Source: JBFYKJ01 sp041306005 (GTDB taxonomy: Archaea; Altiarchaeota; Altiarchaeia; JAFGQM01). From it: DNA of 12,185 nucleotides. The notes beneath the pieces are model-generated. The model saw only the letters and a list, made by a program, of their open reading frames with translations, had not been told where the DNA came from and searched no databases. Below are positions 1 to 4,431 of the stretch, piece by piece (the first letter of the stretch is position 1; each line of letters opens with the position of its first letter). The DNA lies in assembly GCA_041306005.1 (NCBI GenBank), contig JBFYKJ010000009.1, positions 1-12,185 on the forward strand, given 5' to 3'. Made by a program: the position numbers and the translations under genes.

Positions 1-280
1 GCCGTCCTGACCCGGGGGCAGGCAGAGGAAAAGCTCGGCGGGCGCAGGATAATGACAAGGCCCCCCCGCGGCGGGGTGCCCGGCTAAACCGCCGATCCCA
101 AAAACGGCGCGCACGACGGCCTGAAAGACGACAAGCTTTGGGAATCGGCCGTGAGGGCCGAAAGCCTATTACATATCCCCCGCGTCTCGCATAGGCGCAG
201 GCAAGGAAAACTGGGGAAAGCGGCGATTAGGGTCCCCAAACGCTATCAAGGAAGGTTATCAGGGATTCTGTTTTCTCCGA
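1..280 (+). ncRNA. Candidate structured RNA, possibly cut by the left edge
   Basis: No protein gene is supported in this stretch. It is GC-rich and dense in complementary segments. GGC-cccc-CCCCG faces CGGGG-t-GCC around 59-80. TCGGCC (145-150) and GGCCGA (156-161) close a five-base GTGAG loop. GCGTCT and AGGCGC pair around 183-199. GGGG (213-216) pairs with CCCC (234-237), while AGCG (219-222) inside that loop pairs with CGCT (241-244) outside it, an H-type pseudoknot topology. T-rich tracts follow at 268-277 and 297-311, as expected at the end of an archaeal transcript on the + strand. A purine-rich GAGGAAAAGC near 25-34 is loosely like the start of the RNase P RNA core, but I could not find a convincing partner segment, and the SRP helix 8 motif is absent. 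The class is therefore unassigned, and the 5' end may lie outside the window. Confidence 0.4.
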
Positions 281-311
281 TTTATGGGTGAGTCGCTGTT
301 TTCTCTTCTTT
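268..311 (+). terminator. Paired T-rich tracts, possible + strand termination region
   Basis: Two pyrimidine-rich tracts share the 10-mer CTGTTTTCTC, at 268-277 and 297-306. They lie just after the structured GC-rich stretch. Archaeal RNA polymerase often terminates at oligo-T runs without a hairpin, so these tracts could end a + strand transcript. They also lie just beyond the stop of the - strand microprotein at 321, where they would read as A-rich and so would not end that transcript. Confidence 0.35.
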
Positions 312-320
312 ACGGGGGCG

Positions 321-419
321 TCACGGCGATGCCAAAACCTTCCAGAGCGCTATCACACATAGGGCTATGGACACTATCGAGATGATCAAAAACAGCCGCG
401 AAAGCCTGCCCGTGTCCAT
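321..419 (-). CDS. Single-span membrane microprotein, 32 residues
   Basis: An ATG at 419 opens a 32-codon frame ending in TGA at 321-323. The protein starts with a short polar, basic head (MDTGRLSR), continues with an unbroken hydrophobic stretch from about residue 9 to 29 (beginning LFLIISIVSIAL), and ends in ASP. That is the layout of a single transmembrane helix with a positive N-terminal side. The start is supported by a TATA-like box, CCTTTTAT on the - strand at 449-442, centred about 26 bases from the ATG, so the message would be leaderless. The gene lies 57 bases downstream of the Xre regulator and points the same way. No family is recognised. A role with the neighbouring four-helix membrane protein is only a guess from position. 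A chance open frame over such a short length cannot be excluded. Confidence 0.5.
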   Translation of the reverse strand: MDTGRLSRLFLIISIVSIALCVIALWKVLASP

Positions 420-441
420 GGGGATAGTTTTGCGAGGGGGG

Positions 442-449
442 ATAAAAGG
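442..449 (-). promoter_or_regulatory. TATA-like box for the 32-residue microprotein
   Basis: On the - strand this reads CCTTTTAT, set in GC-rich sequence. Its centre is about 26 bases from the ATG at 419, the normal archaeal distance from TATA box to transcription start. The predicted start site therefore coincides with the start codon. Confidence 0.5.
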
Positions 450-476
450 CGCGCGGGGTCGGCCCGCAAGGAACGC

Positions 477-674
477 TCAATCCCCAAACAGGAATATCTC
501 CTCAATCCCCGCGCCCAGCGCTTTTGCAACGTCGTGCGCCAGTTTCAGCGACGGGTTGTATTTCCCCTTCTCGAGGAAGACTATGGTCTCGCGCCTTACG
601 CCGACCTTCTCGGCAAGCTCTTCCTGGGTCAGCCCCCTGCGGGCCCTAAAGTCCTTGATCTTGGTTTCCATCAT
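477..674 (-). CDS. Small Xre-family (HTH_3) transcriptional regulator
   Basis: This is a compact one-domain DNA-binding protein of about 65 residues. The core METKIKDFRARRGLTQEELA, then VGVRRETIVFLEKGKYNP and a closing ALGAGIEEIFLF, is the five-helix Xre/Cro-type fold, with the recognition helix around VRRETIVFLEKGK. Small archaeal and bacterial regulators of this type (YozG-like) typically begin at the METKIKDFR position. I therefore prefer the ATGs at 674 or 671. A GTG at 707 would overlap the TGA of the upstream membrane-protein gene (GTGA) and sits beside a G-rich run, so a coupled start there, giving 76 residues, is a real alternative. It is in one operon with the four-helix protein, a common pairing in which the regulator is thought to control its own operon. 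The inverted repeats upstream of 1135 are candidate operators. Confidence 0.87.
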   Translation of the reverse strand: MMETKIKDFRARRGLTQEELAEKVGVRRETIVFLEKGKYNPSLKLAHDVAKALGAGIEEIFLFGD

Positions 675-703
675 GTCCGGGGTCTTGGGTCTTGGGCCTG
701 CAG

Positions 704-1135
704 TCACACCCCCCGCTTCTCTAATATTACATTAGAGAGCGTCTTTGCCATGGCGCCGGCTGCCAGGGCCCCGGCCAAAAACCAGTCGATAGACGGCTCC
801 TGCGTCATCGCACTGGTCCAGGACTGGTAGAGTATGCCCGCGACAATGACGGCGACCATCGCCCAGGCGGCGTTCCTCTCGGAGATGGCTTCTATCCGGG
901 TCTCCATCTCGTCCTTCTTCAGCGTCGCCATTATGTGCAAGATGTCAAAAAACAGCACCGAGAGCCAGACGGCCGTCACGACTATCCTTGTCGGCGCGTC
1001 CCAGAAGGGCAATGCCTGGAAGGCTGCGAACGGCGCTATGAAAGCCGCGATGTATGCGTAGCCTTGCCAGGTCTTTGGGTGCAGGCCCCAGCCCAGATAC
1101 TTCCTCCGTTCAAACCACTCGGCTTTTCCGATCAT
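704..1135 (-). CDS. Four-helix membrane protein paired with an Xre regulator
   Basis: This 143-residue integral membrane protein has likely spans near residues 24-42, 50-69, 89-106 and 117-135. A charged loop lies between spans 2 and 3 (TLKKDEMETRIEAISERN). The N-terminal motif AEWFERRKYLGWGLHPKTWQG resembles the W-F-x-R/K-x-Y-G-W-G-x-x-P-x-T-W-x-G head seen in small archaeal and bacterial membrane proteins of unknown function encoded beside Xre regulators. The frame stays open up to a TTG at 1165, but the ATG at 1135 is preferred because a Shine-Dalgarno-like GAGGCGA lies about 5 bases upstream and the family head starts there. Its TGA overlaps a possible GTG start of the regulator, which suggests translational coupling. 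The molecular role is unknown. Confidence 0.8.
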   Translation of the reverse strand: MIGKAEWFERRKYLGWGLHPKTWQGYAYIAAFIAPFAAFQALPFWDAPTRIVVTAVWLSVLFFDILHIMATLKKDEMETRIEAISERNAAWAMVAVIVAGILYQSWTSAMTQEPSIDWFLAGALAAGAMAKTLSNVILEKRGV

Positions 1136-1170
1136 TTTTGTCGCCTCGTTTGTTTCTGTTTGCAACCGTT

Positions 1171-1180
1171 TATTATCGTT
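1171..1180 (-). promoter_or_regulatory. TATA-like box for the membrane protein/Xre operon
   Basis: On the - strand the sequence reads approximately ACGATAATAAACGG. A start site about 25 bases downstream would fall near 1150, leaving a leader of about 15 bases that contains the GAGGCGA Shine-Dalgarno of the membrane protein. This is a positional inference. Confidence 0.35.
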
Positions 1181-1208
1181 TTACAACAGCTTTGTTATTG
1201 ATTTCTAA

Positions 1209-1248
1209 CCAAAAGCTTAGAAAAGCTTAGTTTTCTAAGAGCTTTTGG
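1209..1248. promoter_or_regulatory. 40-base inverted repeat with nested 10-base tandem repeat
   Basis: The left arm CCAAAAGCT-TAGAAAA and the right arm TTTTCTAAGAGCTTTTGG are complementary over 16 pairs with a two-base bulge. Inside, AAAAGCTTAG occurs twice in tandem (1211-1220 and 1221-1230). The element lies upstream of the TATA-like box of the membrane protein/Xre operon. It is the best operator candidate for that regulator, or it could be a cruciform or RNA hairpin. No binding protein can be assigned from sequence alone. Confidence 0.6.
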
Positions 1249-1270
1249 CGAACTAATGTTAGATATTTAT

Positions 1271-1297
1271 AACATCAAGTATAAAAATACAGATGTT
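1271..1297 (+). promoter_or_regulatory. TATA box flanked by an inverted repeat
   Basis: A clear TATA element, AGTATAAAAATAC (about 1279-1290), sits between AACATC (1271-1276) and GATGTT (1292-1297), a perfect six-base inverted repeat. A regulator bound across this repeat would block access to the box. The expected start site is near 1307, just before the hairpin at 1313-1349, so a short transcript across 1307-1380 is possible. Confidence 0.4.
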
Positions 1298-1312
1298 GGA
1301 AGCAAAATAGCA

Positions 1313-1349
1313 GGCTGACCACCGCTCACCGCTCACACCGGGGTCAGCC
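1313..1349 (+). repeat. GGCTGACC/GGTCAGCC inverted repeat
   Basis: GGCTGACC (1313-1320) and GGTCAGCC (1342-1349) form a perfect eight-base inverted repeat around a loop that contains the tandem ACCGCTC-ACCGCTC. It lies between two TATA-like boxes and is followed directly by CTTTATATAG. It could be an operator, or the hairpin of a short leader RNA. Confidence 0.5.
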
Positions 1350-1350
1350 C

Positions 1351-1358
1351 TTTATATA
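1351..1358 (+). promoter_or_regulatory. TATA box for the 31-codon gene
   Basis: TTTATATA in a GC-rich surround matches the archaeal TATA consensus well. Its centre is about 24 bases upstream of the ATG at 1378, so transcription would begin at or very near the start codon. Confidence 0.5.
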
Positions 1359-1377
1359 GGGCGCGGGAAAGTAGGTC

Positions 1378-1473
1378 ATGGAAACCACGTATGATCTCGG
1401 AAAGAGCATAGAGGACGCAAACGACCCGTACAGCATAATAGACGACCCGCTTGCAGGGATAAGGTACATCTAA
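1378..1473 (+). CDS. Possible leaderless 31-residue acidic protein
   Basis: The ATG at 1378 opens a 31-codon frame ending in TAA at 1471-1473. It is acidic, with seven Asp/Glu clustered in SIEDANDPYS and IIDDPLAG, and has no Cys, no hydrophobic span and no recognised domain. Support comes from the strong TATA box at 1351-1358 placed for a leaderless start, and from the absence of any other gene here. The last codons and the stop fall inside the first units of an 11-base tandem repeat, so the present C-terminus may have been set by that repeat. It could also be a chance frame in a regulatory region or inside a short RNA. Confidence 0.35.
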   Translation: METTYDLGKSIEDANDPYSIIDDPLAGIRYI

Positions 1474-1498
1474 GGCATATCCAAGGTATATCTAAGGC
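1461..1498 (+). repeat. 11-base tandem repeat, just over three units
   Basis: The units are AAGGTACATCT (1461-1471), AAGGCATATCC (1472-1482) and AAGGTATATCT (1483-1493), followed by a partial AAGGC. Seen with a 22-base period, the 16-mers at 1461-1476 and 1483-1498 differ at one base. The first unit overlaps the end of the 31-codon frame. The period is close to one helical turn, so repeated protein binding on one DNA face is possible. A short slippage duplication is equally possible. Confidence 0.65.
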
Positions 1499-1573
1499 GG
1501 GGTGCACGAAGAGCTAAGTCTTAGACTGCGCCCAAGCAAAGCTAGGGGATAGCTGGATGGTGATAAATGCCCC
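1499..1573. other. Intergenic remainder before the zinc-ribbon gene stop
   Basis: The only structure I see here is the short inverted repeat CTAAG-t-CTTAG around 1514-1524. No tRNA arm pattern or open frame is visible. It separates the + strand 31-codon frame from the stop of the - strand zinc-ribbon gene. Confidence 0.4.
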
Positions 1574-1984
1574 TTAAACAGGGGCCGCACCGGCCGGTGC
1601 CGCTTCAGCGGCCGTGCCGCACTCCTTCGCCTCGGCTTCAGCCTCTTCCCTTGCGCACTCTTCCTGCACCTTGTTCATGAGCATGAGGTAGAACCTCTCC
1701 CAGTGCATCATCTGCGAGTCGGTCCGGTACTTCATCATGAACTTGGGGTCGGATACCTTCTTTAGCCCCATCATAATGTACTGGTCGCCTACGGTAAACA
1801 CCGAATAGGTAGGCAGCAGGCACCCGTGCTGGGCGAAGTGCTCCTCGCCAGCCTTGATGACTTCGCTTATTATGTCGTACGTCTCACCTTTCGCGCCGCA
1901 CATCGGGCACGCTATTCCGTCCGCGTAGGGTATGAATGCCCAGCCGCAGGCGCACTTCTTGTCATATGTCGAGTGATAGGTCAT
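1574..1984 (-). CDS. Zinc-ribbon protein of unknown function, about 136 residues
   Basis: The N-terminus reads MTYHSTYDKKCACGW, followed by IACPMCGAKG. C-x-C-G and C-x-x-C-G knuckles about 17 residues apart form a probable zinc ribbon. The middle part (YDIISEVIKAGEEHFAQHG and what follows) is mixed. The C-terminal 40 residues are helical, Glu/Ala-rich and low in complexity, ending in an Ala/Pro tail. No wider family is recognised. The frame is open up to an ATG at 2122, four bases past the upstream gene's stop, and that extension contains a hydrophobic run resembling a signal peptide. I reject it because it translates A/T-rich promoter-like DNA, lacks a Shine-Dalgarno, and would put a metal-binding knuckle behind a leader. 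A possible 14-codon upstream frame at 2025-1981 overlaps this start as ATGA. Confidence 0.7.
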   Translation of the reverse strand: MTYHSTYDKKCACGWAFIPYADGIACPMCGAKGETYDIISEVIKAGEEHFAQHGCLLPTYSVFTVGDQYIMMGLKKVSDPKFMMKYRTDSQMMHWERFYLMLMNKVQEECAREEAEAEAKECGTAAEAAPAGAAPV

Positions 1985-2025
1985 TTCAAACAAACCACAA
2001 GTGGGGGATTCGGGTTGATGCGCAT
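1981..2025 (-). CDS. Possible 14-codon upstream reading frame
   Basis: An ATG at 2025 opens a 14-codon frame (MRINPNPPLVVCLK) whose TGA at 1983-1981 overlaps the ATG at 1984 of the zinc-ribbon gene as ATGA. A TATA-like TTATACTA lies on the - strand near 2049-2042, about 20-25 bases upstream, so the frame could be translated without a leader and then couple to the main gene, which has no visible Shine-Dalgarno. The evidence is positional only, and frames this short occur by chance. Confidence 0.2.
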   Translation of the reverse strand: MRINPNPPLVVCLK

Positions 2026-2041
2026 CGGCCACACGTAGTGT

Positions 2042-2072
2042 TAGTATAATGATGCAAAGAATAAAAAGATTT
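2042..2072 (-). promoter_or_regulatory. A/T-rich promoter candidates for the zinc-ribbon gene
   Basis: Two TATA-like elements are visible on the - strand: CTTTTTATTC (about 2070-2061) and TTATACTA (2049-2042). The expected start sites are near 2039 or 2020, giving a leader of roughly 35-55 bases for the zinc-ribbon gene. I cannot tell which is used. Confidence 0.35.
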
Positions 2073-2095
2073 TTGTGCGGGTGAAAAGATGCTAA

Positions 2096-2119
2096 CGCAC
2101 ATATATGTCTTATAGTGCG
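2096..2119. promoter_or_regulatory. CGCAC/GTGCG inverted repeat around TATA-like core
   Basis: CGCAC (2096-2100) and GTGCG (2115-2119) flank an A/T core containing ATATATG and TTATA. A further GTGCG lies at about 2085. The element spans the junction just past the stop of the 162-residue gene and upstream of the promoter candidates of the zinc-ribbon gene. It could be an operator for the downstream gene. Confidence 0.35.
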
Positions 2120-2126
2120 CATAAGA

Positions 2127-2615
2127 CTATCTGATTTTGCGGTATTTTATCACCGCGCTGCCTTTCACTTCGCCTTTCGGCGCAACTTTGTGTGCCGGCT
2201 CGCCCATCGGCTCAAACCCGCGCTCCTTCATCATCGCATGGGCCGCGTTCAGCTCGTGCTCGGTGACCGGGCCCACCCCGGATATGCTCGCCGGCTTCGG
2301 GCCGACGGTGACTTCCATATGGTCGCCCTTAGGCCTAAGATCCACGGCTAGAAAAGTCGTGTTATAAACCCCGTCGCGTGACTCGTTGCGGATGCTTATC
2401 GCATGCCGCTCGCCAGTTTTTACCTTCGGGTTCTTCGGGTCCCAGAGGTTCCGCGGATAGCCGGAGGGCTCGTGATACGTGGCCATGACAAGCTTCGAGC
2501 GGTCATCTGCTACGAATAAGTAGATTCGATGGCCCTGCTTGAAAGGCTCTATTATGTGCGTCCCGAACTTGGGCTCCTCAAAACGCTTCCGAGTGGCGGG
2601 CTTCTCGATTGGCAT
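2127..2615 (-). CDS. Hypothetical protein, 162 residues
   Basis: No family is recognised. The protein looks soluble, with no signal peptide or membrane span. The N-terminus is basic (MPIEKPATRKRFEEPKFG). Alternating strands follow (HRIYLFVADD, KLVMATYHE, RHAISIRNE, YNTTFLAVDL, HMEVTVGPK), giving a probable all-beta core of about residues 25-110. Then comes a helical segment (TEHELNAAHAMMKERGFEP) and a basic tail ending SAVIKYRKIR. The ATG at 2615 is supported by a TATA-like box on the - strand at 2650-2643, which predicts a leader of about six bases. It points the same way as the zinc-ribbon gene, with a 142-base gap that seems to hold that gene's own promoter, so a shared operon is not certain. 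Confidence 0.75.
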   Translation of the reverse strand: MPIEKPATRKRFEEPKFGTHIIEPFKQGHRIYLFVADDRSKLVMATYHEPSGYPRNLWDPKNPKVKTGERHAISIRNESRDGVYNTTFLAVDLRPKGDHMEVTVGPKPASISGVGPVTEHELNAAHAMMKERGFEPMGEPAHKVAPKGEVKGSAVIKYRKIR

Positions 2616-2642
2616 GTTGCAGTGTGGCCGTTATCCACGCGA

Positions 2643-2650
2643 CTTATAGA
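2643..2650 (-). promoter_or_regulatory. TATA-like box for the 162-residue protein gene
   Basis: On the - strand the sequence reads ATCTATAAGTCG. Its centre is about 32 bases from the ATG at 2615, which predicts a start site near 2621 and a leader of about six bases. Confidence 0.45.
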
Positions 2651-2673
2651 TAATGGGCTAAAGCATAAAAAAG

Positions 2674-3570
2674 CTAGTCTATGCACGCATCCTTGCACTC
2701 GTTCCGGTAATCGCAATACGAGCATTTCCACGGGTCTTTCCTAACTGGAAGAGATTGCCTCGCCCCCTGCCAGAAACCCTCGCAAAAGCCGCAATGCTCC
2801 CAGAACATGCCGGGGTCGAAGGAGAAGTCATGGGTCTTTATCACCTGCCCCGTGCCTTGGTGCTCGTAGGTGACCCGCATCTTTTCGACCTGCGGGATTT
2901 TCCTAATTAACGCAAATGCGCCCTCTGCAGCCCTCAGCACGTTCGGCTCGAGCTCGAGGCCCAGTTCCTTGTGCTGGAGAACAAACTGCGGCGATGCCGC
3001 ACTGCCAGCATCGAACCTGTGCTGTTTAAGGAGGTCCTCATAAGCGAAAGCTCCGGAAGATATCCTATCGGTCAGTTCCTTGTACGCCATCAGTTGGAAG
3101 ACTGCGGTCTTGTACTGCGCAATCCTCGGGAGCGTCGGGGTCTTTCTGGTTTTCGTCTCGGTTATCAGGAGCTTGCCGTCCTCTATCACCGCCTCGTCGG
3201 CGATGCCGACTACTTTGAGCGAGTTGAGCTTTCCCCAGAGGGGGAGCTCCCTCGCCTTCCCATCGTTGAGCAGGCCCTCTACAGCTACGGCGGCATTCCC
3301 CAGTTTAAGGAGCAGGCGATCCTCGCGGGTCTTGGGGGAGACCTCGACCAGGTCATACAATTCGGCCTCCTTCTCGGCATGGATGTCCTCGCCCTTCTTC
3401 ATCTCAAAAGTCCGCCTCTTGGGCCGGGTAAGGCTGAAATCGAGCTGCCTCTCGCACCACAGCTGTGCACTAAGGTCGGTGACCTTGACCCCGTAAGGCC
3501 TGAACCTCTCGTGCGGGCTCTTAGTCCCTGCGGCCAATTGGGCCTGTTCAGCCCGGTTAGAAGCGTGCAT
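2674..3570 (-). CDS. Exo5-like Fe-S PD-(D/E)XK exonuclease
   Basis: This 298-residue protein has the layout of exonuclease V (Exo5/Dem1), related to Cas4 and AddB/RecB-type nucleases. Exo5 proteins are single-strand DNA exonucleases in genome maintenance whose cluster stabilises the fold. VTDLSAQLWCERQ (residues 30-42) carries the first cluster cysteine, Cys39. GEDIHAEKE gives the motif I histidine, His64. VGIADEAVI gives Asp125, ITETKTRK gives the E-x-K pair Glu138 and Lys140, and QLMAY (159-163) is the Q-x-x-x-Y motif. CSYCDYRNEC at 283-292 supplies the remaining C-x2-C-x5-C cluster ligands. Extra cysteines occur at 260, 263 and 296. The ATG at 3570 is chosen because a TATA-like box (3600-3593) is centred about 27 bases upstream, giving a leaderless start. 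The frame extends to a GTG at 3636 without family support. Confidence 0.88.
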   Translation of the reverse strand: MHASNRAEQAQLAAGTKSPHERFRPYGVKVTDLSAQLWCERQLDFSLTRPKRRTFEMKKGEDIHAEKEAELYDLVEVSPKTREDRLLLKLGNAAVAVEGLLNDGKARELPLWGKLNSLKVVGIADEAVIEDGKLLITETKTRKTPTLPRIAQYKTAVFQLMAYKELTDRISSGAFAYEDLLKQHRFDAGSAASPQFVLQHKELGLELEPNVLRAAEGAFALIRKIPQVEKMRVTYEHQGTGQVIKTHDFSFDPGMFWEHCGFCEGFWQGARQSLPVRKDPWKCSYCDYRNECKDACID

Positions 3571-3592
3571 AAGCGCTTTTTGGGAGTAACGG

Positions 3593-3600
3593 ATAAAAAG
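3593..3600 (-). promoter_or_regulatory. TATA-like box for the Exo5-like gene
   Basis: On the - strand the sequence reads AGCTTTTTATCCG. Its centre is about 27 bases from the ATG at 3570, consistent with a leaderless message. Read on the + strand, the same bases (GGATAAAAAG) could also serve the divergent methyltransferase gene at 3694, with a leader of about 70 bases. Confidence 0.5.
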
Positions 3601-3693
3601 CTGACGGAGGCGTGAACGGTGGCTGCAGGGGCGCACATCCCCCCCGCCGGCATGGCGCAGGACGCTTTTCTTCCAACGACGGATAAGTAAGCG

Positions 3694-4419
3694 ATGGCAG
3701 ACGAGATAGTCTACGGGCGAAACCCGGTATTTGAAGCGGTCAAGGCGGGCAAGAGGGTGAAGAGCGCATATGTGTCAGACGCGCTTGACAGCGACAGGCT
3801 TACTAATTACCTGAGGACAAAAAAGATACCTTATGAGCTAAGGAGCAAGGAGTGGCTCAGCCGCTACGCCCACTCGGACACCCACCAGGGTTTCGTCGCC
3901 GTCGTGGAAGAGATAAGGTATGTGAAGATCAAGGATTTGTTGAAAACCGCGTCCTCCAAGAAACAGCCGCCGTTCATCCTCGTCCTCGACGGCCTTGAGG
4001 ACCCGCAGAACCTCGGGTCGATAATAAGGTCGGCCGAGTGCGCGGGTATCCACGGGATAATAATACCCGAGCACGGGGCGGTGGGGGTTACGCCTACAGT
4101 TGCGCGTGTCGCCTCCGGGGCGGCGGAGTACGTCAAGATCGCCAGAGTCCACAAGCTCAAGGACGCGATAAGGGAGCTGAAGGAAGAGGGCATCCGCGCC
4201 GTCGGGACGGACGAGGAGTCAAAAACCCGGTATAACACCATATCTTATAAGGGGCCAGTCGCGCTCGTCATCGGCGGCGAGGGCGCCGGGATAAAGCTGT
4301 CCGTGGCAGACCTCTGCGACGACCTAGTCAGGATACCCATGAAGGGCGAGATAAATTCCCTCAACGCGGCCGTCGCCGCCGCGGTGATGATGTTCGAGGT
4401 GGTCAGGCAGAGGGGGTGA
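3694..4419 (+). CDS. TrmH/SpoU-family RNA 2'-O-ribose methyltransferase (RlmB-like)
   Basis: This is a SPOUT methyltransferase of 241 residues, predicted to methylate a ribose 2'-hydroxyl in rRNA or tRNA using S-adenosylmethionine. Residues 1-75 form the small RNA-binding domain typical of the RlmB group (IVYGRNPVFEAVKAG and THQGFVAVV). The catalytic domain follows with the three SpoU motifs: DGLEDPQNLGSIIRSAECAG (99-118, including Asn106 and Arg112), ALVIGGEGAGI (190-200), and RIPMKGEINSLNAAVAAAVMMFE (214-235), which form the knot. Length and architecture match bacterial RlmB, which modifies 23S rRNA G2251, but the target here is not known. No strong Shine-Dalgarno precedes the ATG. The gene is divergent from the exonuclease and converges on the basic protein with a 12-base gap. 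Codon use resembles the neighbours, so any transfer from bacteria is not recent. Confidence 0.9.
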   Translation: MADEIVYGRNPVFEAVKAGKRVKSAYVSDALDSDRLTNYLRTKKIPYELRSKEWLSRYAHSDTHQGFVAVVEEIRYVKIKDLLKTASSKKQPPFILVLDGLEDPQNLGSIIRSAECAGIHGIIIPEHGAVGVTPTVARVASGAAEYVKIARVHKLKDAIRELKEEGIRAVGTDEESKTRYNTISYKGPVALVIGGEGAGIKLSVADLCDDLVRIPMKGEINSLNAAVAAAVMMFEVVRQRG

Positions 4420-4431
4420 CGCCCAACGCTG

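Noticed and set aside
1..280. RNase P RNA or SRP RNA
   Set aside because: A GAGGAAAAGC near 25-34 and GAAAGCC near 159-166 recall RNase P core segments, but their spacing is short and they do not pair convincingly. The SRP helix 8 GGAAG/AGCAG pattern is absent. Kept only as an unassigned structured RNA.
1461..1498. CRISPR-like array
   Set aside because: The 11-base units are directly adjacent with no spacers, and no cas genes are present in the window.
1574..2122. Longer zinc-ribbon protein with a signal peptide starting at 2122
   Set aside because: The hydrophobic run comes from translating A/T-rich promoter-like DNA. There is no ribosome binding site at 2122, and the metal-binding knuckle fits the start at 1984.
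2971..3615. Long + strand frame opposite the Exo5-like gene
   Set aside because: It is antisense to a gene with complete catalytic and cluster motifs, and its translation shows no domain.
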